Source: Actinobacteria bacterium UBA4719
GTDB lineage: Bacteria > Actinomycetota > Actinomycetes > Actinomycetales > Dermatophilaceae
Direction: 5' to 3'
Length of the DNA stretch: 7,378 nucleotides
Assembly: GCA_002404345.1 (NCBI GenBank)
Contig: DHJN01000122.1
Coordinates: 1-7,378 of the forward strand
Shown: positions 5,293 to 7,378 of the stretch, one piece after another
How positions within the stretch are numbered: position 1 is the first letter of the stretch
How the letters are laid out: each line of letters begins with the position of its first letter
The notes under the pieces: model-generated
Told to the model about the DNA's origin: nothing
The model's input: only the letters and a program-made list of their open reading frames with translations
Databases searched by the model: none
Translations under genes and position numbers: made by a program

Positions 5293-6996
5293 ATGACAGG
5301 CATTCCGTGGGGCGAACTTGAGCCGCTGCAAGTCCAGCGGCTAATCTCGGCGCTTCTTGTGCGGACGGTGCCGAACGCTCACGCAGTCGATGGCGCCGGC
5401 GGCGACGACGGCGCGGACGTAGTTTCAACGAAAGTCGGCGGCATCCACGTCTACGAGATCAAGAGCTTCGCCTCGTGCCTCACCCCTGGCCAGCGGCGGC
5501 AGGTTGAGCACTCACTGTCGACTGCGCGCAAGCGGCGCACGGACACGGTCGCGTGGACGCTCGTTCTTCCACTGGATCCCTCCCCGGCCGAGGAGCGGTG
5601 GATGCACAAGAAACTTGACCCCATGGCTGGAGTTCTAGTCGCATGGATGGGACGCACCCAGCTGGAGGCAGCGTTCGCGGAACGTCCCGACCTCGCACGC
5701 GCGTTCCTGCCGGGTAGTGCGCATCAACAGGCGCTCGAGTGGCTATCGGCGCATGGGCACGGGAAAGCCGGGCTAGCGGCGGGGGTACCGGACGCCGTTT
5801 CCCGGGGCCGCAACCTACGGCAACAACTCCGGGTCGTCGACCCCGACTACGACTTCGACCTGGACCTGGACCTGCACGCCGGGGGAACCACCATCCATAT
5901 CAGCCCGAAGGATGCGCAGGCGATGAAGCGGCGACCGATCGTGGGGTCATTGAGCGTCGAGGCGGCAGCCGGGACCGCCGAAGCGGAGGCGATCGAAGAG
6001 TTCCACGTGTACGGTGCGCCACTGAAGTTGGCCGGTGAGAACATCACGGGTGTTGCGATCGACCTGCCCGGGGGGCTTAACGCCCTGATCGAAGGCGGCG
6101 CACAGGCAGGCATCGAAGTCGGCCCGACGGAATCCGAGCCGCGTCGTGCCCGGTTTGCCGCAGCCTCCGGCATCAAGGTACTCGCCAGGCTGCCGGTGAT
6201 GATCACCCAGACATCGCGTGGCACCGCGGGGGGAGCCCGCCTTGTAGCCACCGACGAAGCCAAGACGCTGCGTCTCGAACTACGGATGCTGCCTGACGGA
6301 CGCGCGGGCGGCGTCAATTTCACACTGTCGATCGCCAACGGCGGCTTCCCGGGCGATGCGCTACCCGCAGCGCGGTTCCTCGCGAAACTCGCGATCAGCG
6401 ACACGCTCAGACTCGAGATCCCCGATGAGCCAACGGCCACAATGCGTCTTCCGAACGTCGACGCGGCCGTCGGTGCCGAGGATGTGGTCGAGTTGTTGGA
6501 GGCGCTCGAACGTGTCCAGGACGCGACGGGTGTCACGTTCCCTGTGCCGTCTCACCTGTCAATGTCCGAGCTTCAGAACCTTGCCTTTGTCGACGGACTG
6601 CTCACCCAAGGCGAACTCGACTGGTGGTGGCCCGGATTCACCGTCACGATGACGGCTGATTCCGTCCGCCGGCAAGTGCTGCCGGCCGGTGTTCTGCCAC
6701 GCATTTCCGTCAACGGTTCGGGCTCCGCGCCAGTATTCATCGCCGGGCACGAGCTGACTCTGAATGGAACGGTGGTCATGAGCGCCACCGACGTGGTCGT
6801 CACAAACCCGTTAGGGCTGGCGAGGAAGTTGAACGCGCCGGATTGCCGATCGGACACGCCGCTCGTAGTGAATCTAGAGGCGGACGCGCGAACGGTAGTC
6901 CGCTTTCGGCTCGACCGCCCGCTGGACGCAACAGAACCCACTGACATTGATGATGGGATGCAGGTCCCCGACGATCGTGACTCTCCCACTGACTGA
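5293..6996 (+). CDS. Large protein with N-terminal PD-(D/E)xK (Mrr-like) nuclease domain
   Basis: I choose ATG 5293 (567 residues) because family members begin just before the IPW-x-x-L motif. ATG 5248 would add 15 Arg-rich residues that look non-coding. Neither start has a clear ribosome site. Residues about 1-75 fit a restriction-endonuclease-like fold: an N-terminal helix with Glu10, then GGDDGADVV (candidate Asp42, with Asp38 and Asp39) and VYEIKSF (Glu55-x-Lys57), followed by LTPGQRRQVEHSL. This order (D...ExK) is the catalytic core of PD-(D/E)xK nucleases. Actinobacterial relatives I recall have a similar DGGIDV...QVKKF pattern. Residues about 200-550 are beta-rich, with an acidic alternating strand near 183-192 and a helical segment VVELLEALERVQDATGVTF; the function is unknown. 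It follows the HEPN gene by 163 bp on the same strand, so a shared defence role is possible. Confidence 0.7.
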   Translation: MTGIPWGELEPLQVQRLISALLVRTVPNAHAVDGAGGDDGADVVSTKVGGIHVYEIKSFASCLTPGQRRQVEHSLSTARKRRTDTVAWTLVLPLDPSPAEERWMHKKLDPMAGVLVAWMGRTQLEAAFAERPDLARAFLPGSAHQQALEWLSAHGHGKAGLAAGVPDAVSRGRNLRQQLRVVDPDYDFDLDLDLHAGGTTIHISPKDAQAMKRRPIVGSLSVEAAAGTAEAEAIEEFHVYGAPLKLAGENITGVAIDLPGGLNALIEGGAQAGIEVGPTESEPRRARFAAASGIKVLARLPVMITQTSRGTAGGARLVATDEAKTLRLELRMLPDGRAGGVNFTLSIANGGFPGDALPAARFLAKLAISDTLRLEIPDEPTATMRLPNVDAAVGAEDVVELLEALERVQDATGVTFPVPSHLSMSELQNLAFVDGLLTQGELDWWWPGFTVTMTADSVRRQVLPAGVLPRISVNGSGSAPVFIAGHELTLNGTVVMSATDVVVTNPLGLARKLNAPDCRSDTPLVVNLEADARTVVRFRLDRPLDATEPTDIDDGMQVPDDRDSPTD

Positions 6997-7042
6997 CGCC
7001 CTGCTGGGCTGTCCTTGTGCTGATCTGTCCGGTGGTCGGGGA

Positions 7043-7059
7043 CCGTTGTGCAACAACGG
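7043..7059 (+). other. 7-bp hairpin, possible 5' stem-loop of the bridge RNA
   Basis: CCGTTGT pairs with ACAACGG around the loop GCA, all seven pairs perfect. A competing small hairpin GGTC/GACC at 7034-7044 shares two bases with it. Confidence 0.6.
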
Positions 7060-7060
7060 C

Positions 7061-7136
7061 ACCGGCGGGGTGGACATGACTTAATAAGAGCTTGGGAAGA
7101 GCCTCATCAATGTCCTGTCTGTCCACCCCGGCCGGT
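7061..7136 (+). other. 16-bp stem with 43-nt loop, possible guide loop of the bridge RNA
   Basis: Both arms (7061-7076 and 7120-7136) pair completely apart from a single bulged G at 7130. The AT-richer loop 7077-7119 carries a direct repeat AAGAGC (7086-7091 and 7097-7102) that could flank guide segments. The chance of a 16-bp near-perfect pair at this distance is small even in GC-rich DNA. Confidence 0.65.
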
Positions 7137-7168
7137 GTCGACCTACCGAGTCGGAAGGCAATCCCATC

Positions 7169-7378
7169 ATGACAGTTCACAGCGAAGATCCGGCAGTTGT
7201 CGGTGGGGCTGACACCCACGCCGACACCATTCACCTCGCCGTAGTCAGCGTCCATGGCCGCGACCTGGCCGATCGTGAGTTCCCCACCACCACGGCCGGG
7301 TATCGCGGCGCGATCTCGTTCCTGACCTCGCACGGGTCGATCGAAGCGGTCGGCATCGAGGGCACATCCTCCTACGGT
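7169..7378 (+). CDS. IS110-family transposase, N-terminal part (cut by the window)
   Basis: ATG at 7169 opens 70 codons that run off the window. The N-terminal RuvC-like DEDD domain is clear: strand VVGGADTHADTIHLAVVS with catalytic Asp15, then EFPTTTAGYRGAISFL and VGIEGTSSYG with catalytic Glu64. These two residues and the GIEGTSSYG block are diagnostic of IS110-type recombinases, which insert circular DNA under RNA guidance and carry a second, serine-containing domain (not visible here). A GGAAGG ribosome site at 7153-7158 sits 10 nt before the ATG. The leader upstream carries bridge-RNA-like folding, pointing to the IS110 rather than the IS1111 group. Intactness of the gene and the right end cannot be judged. 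Confidence 0.95.
   Translation, partial: MTVHSEDPAVVGGADTHADTIHLAVVSVHGRDLADREFPTTTAGYRGAISFLTSHGSIEAVGIEGTSSYG
7169..7378 (+). mobile_element. Left part of an IS110-group insertion sequence (partial, left end undefined)
   Basis: The element includes the transposase start and, by inference, the structured leader. Its left end must lie between the nuclease stop (6996) and the first hairpin (7043). IS110 elements usually lack terminal inverted repeats and target duplications, so sequence alone does not fix the boundary. It continues beyond the window. Confidence 0.8.

Larger units (their letters stand above)
6998..7168 (+). ncRNA. Candidate IS110-group bridge RNA (seekRNA) region in the element's left end
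   Basis: This 170-nt leader precedes an IS110-family transposase and has no ORF. It folds into a hairpin with a 7-bp stem (7043-7049 with 7053-7059, tri-loop GCA). Next comes a long stem: ACCGGC (7061-7066) with GCCGGT (7131-7136), continuing as GGGGTGGACA (7067-7076) with TGTCCACCCC (7120-7129), one bulged G at 7130, around a 43-nt loop. A third small hairpin at 7142-7158 overlaps the transposase ribosome site. IS110-group elements are known to encode the bridge RNA upstream of the transposase, as a 5' hairpin followed by guide loops. The match of position and shape is seen; the RNA itself is inferred. The exact left boundary and the guide bases cannot be set without the other end. Confidence 0.55.

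Noticed and set aside
5847..6536. 229-codon open frame on the minus strand inside the nuclease gene
   Set aside because: Its product is Ser/Arg/Pro-rich with no domain, while the opposite strand encodes a coherent protein. It is an antisense shadow of a GC-rich gene.
1..7378. CRISPR arrays, tRNA or rRNA genes
   Set aside because: No regularly spaced repeats of the right length, no cloverleaf with a T-loop GTTCRA-type sequence, and no rRNA-like stretch was seen on reading both strands.

Overview
The window is GC-rich DNA. Its genes show strong G/C bias at third codon positions, GTG starts and a probable leaderless mRNA, all of which point to an actinobacterium. The protein families (an actinobacterial-type GNAT, a TetR/VOC pair, and an actinobacterial nuclease-like family) agree. 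The species cannot be named from the sequence.

Layout. Positions 1-246 hold the 3' end of a membrane-protein gene. Positions 247-759 have no confident gene, only a possible 44-residue cysteine-containing ORF on the minus strand and some short repeats. Positions 760-2442 form a compact regulatory module: a TetR-family repressor and a GNAT acetyltransferase in one minus-strand operon, divergent from a glyoxalase/VOC-fold gene. Two 16-bp operator-like dyads lie in the shared promoter, and a 12-bp-stem hairpin follows the VOC gene. Positions 2443-2907 are intergenic and include a dyad next to the following start. Positions 2908-3321 encode a small protein made almost entirely of 16 uninterrupted left-handed beta-helix hexapeptides.

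The right half looks like accessory DNA. Positions 3608-5129 encode a two-part protein ending in a HEPN domain with an RN-x3-H motif of the ApeA-like type. Its reading frame is broken by one base near 4697, at a CTT TGT C site. Positions 5293-6996 encode a large protein with an N-terminal PD-(D/E)xK (Mrr-like) nuclease fold and a long beta-rich C-terminal region of unknown function. A putative RNase next to a putative DNase is what a defence island would contain, but this is inference and no phage-related function is proven here.

The window ends in the first 70 codons of an IS110-family DEDD transposase. The roughly 170-nt non-coding leader before it folds into a 7-bp hairpin followed by a 16-bp stem around a 43-nt loop. 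Its position and shape fit a bridge-RNA (seekRNA) locus of an IS110-group element. The right end of the element is outside the window.
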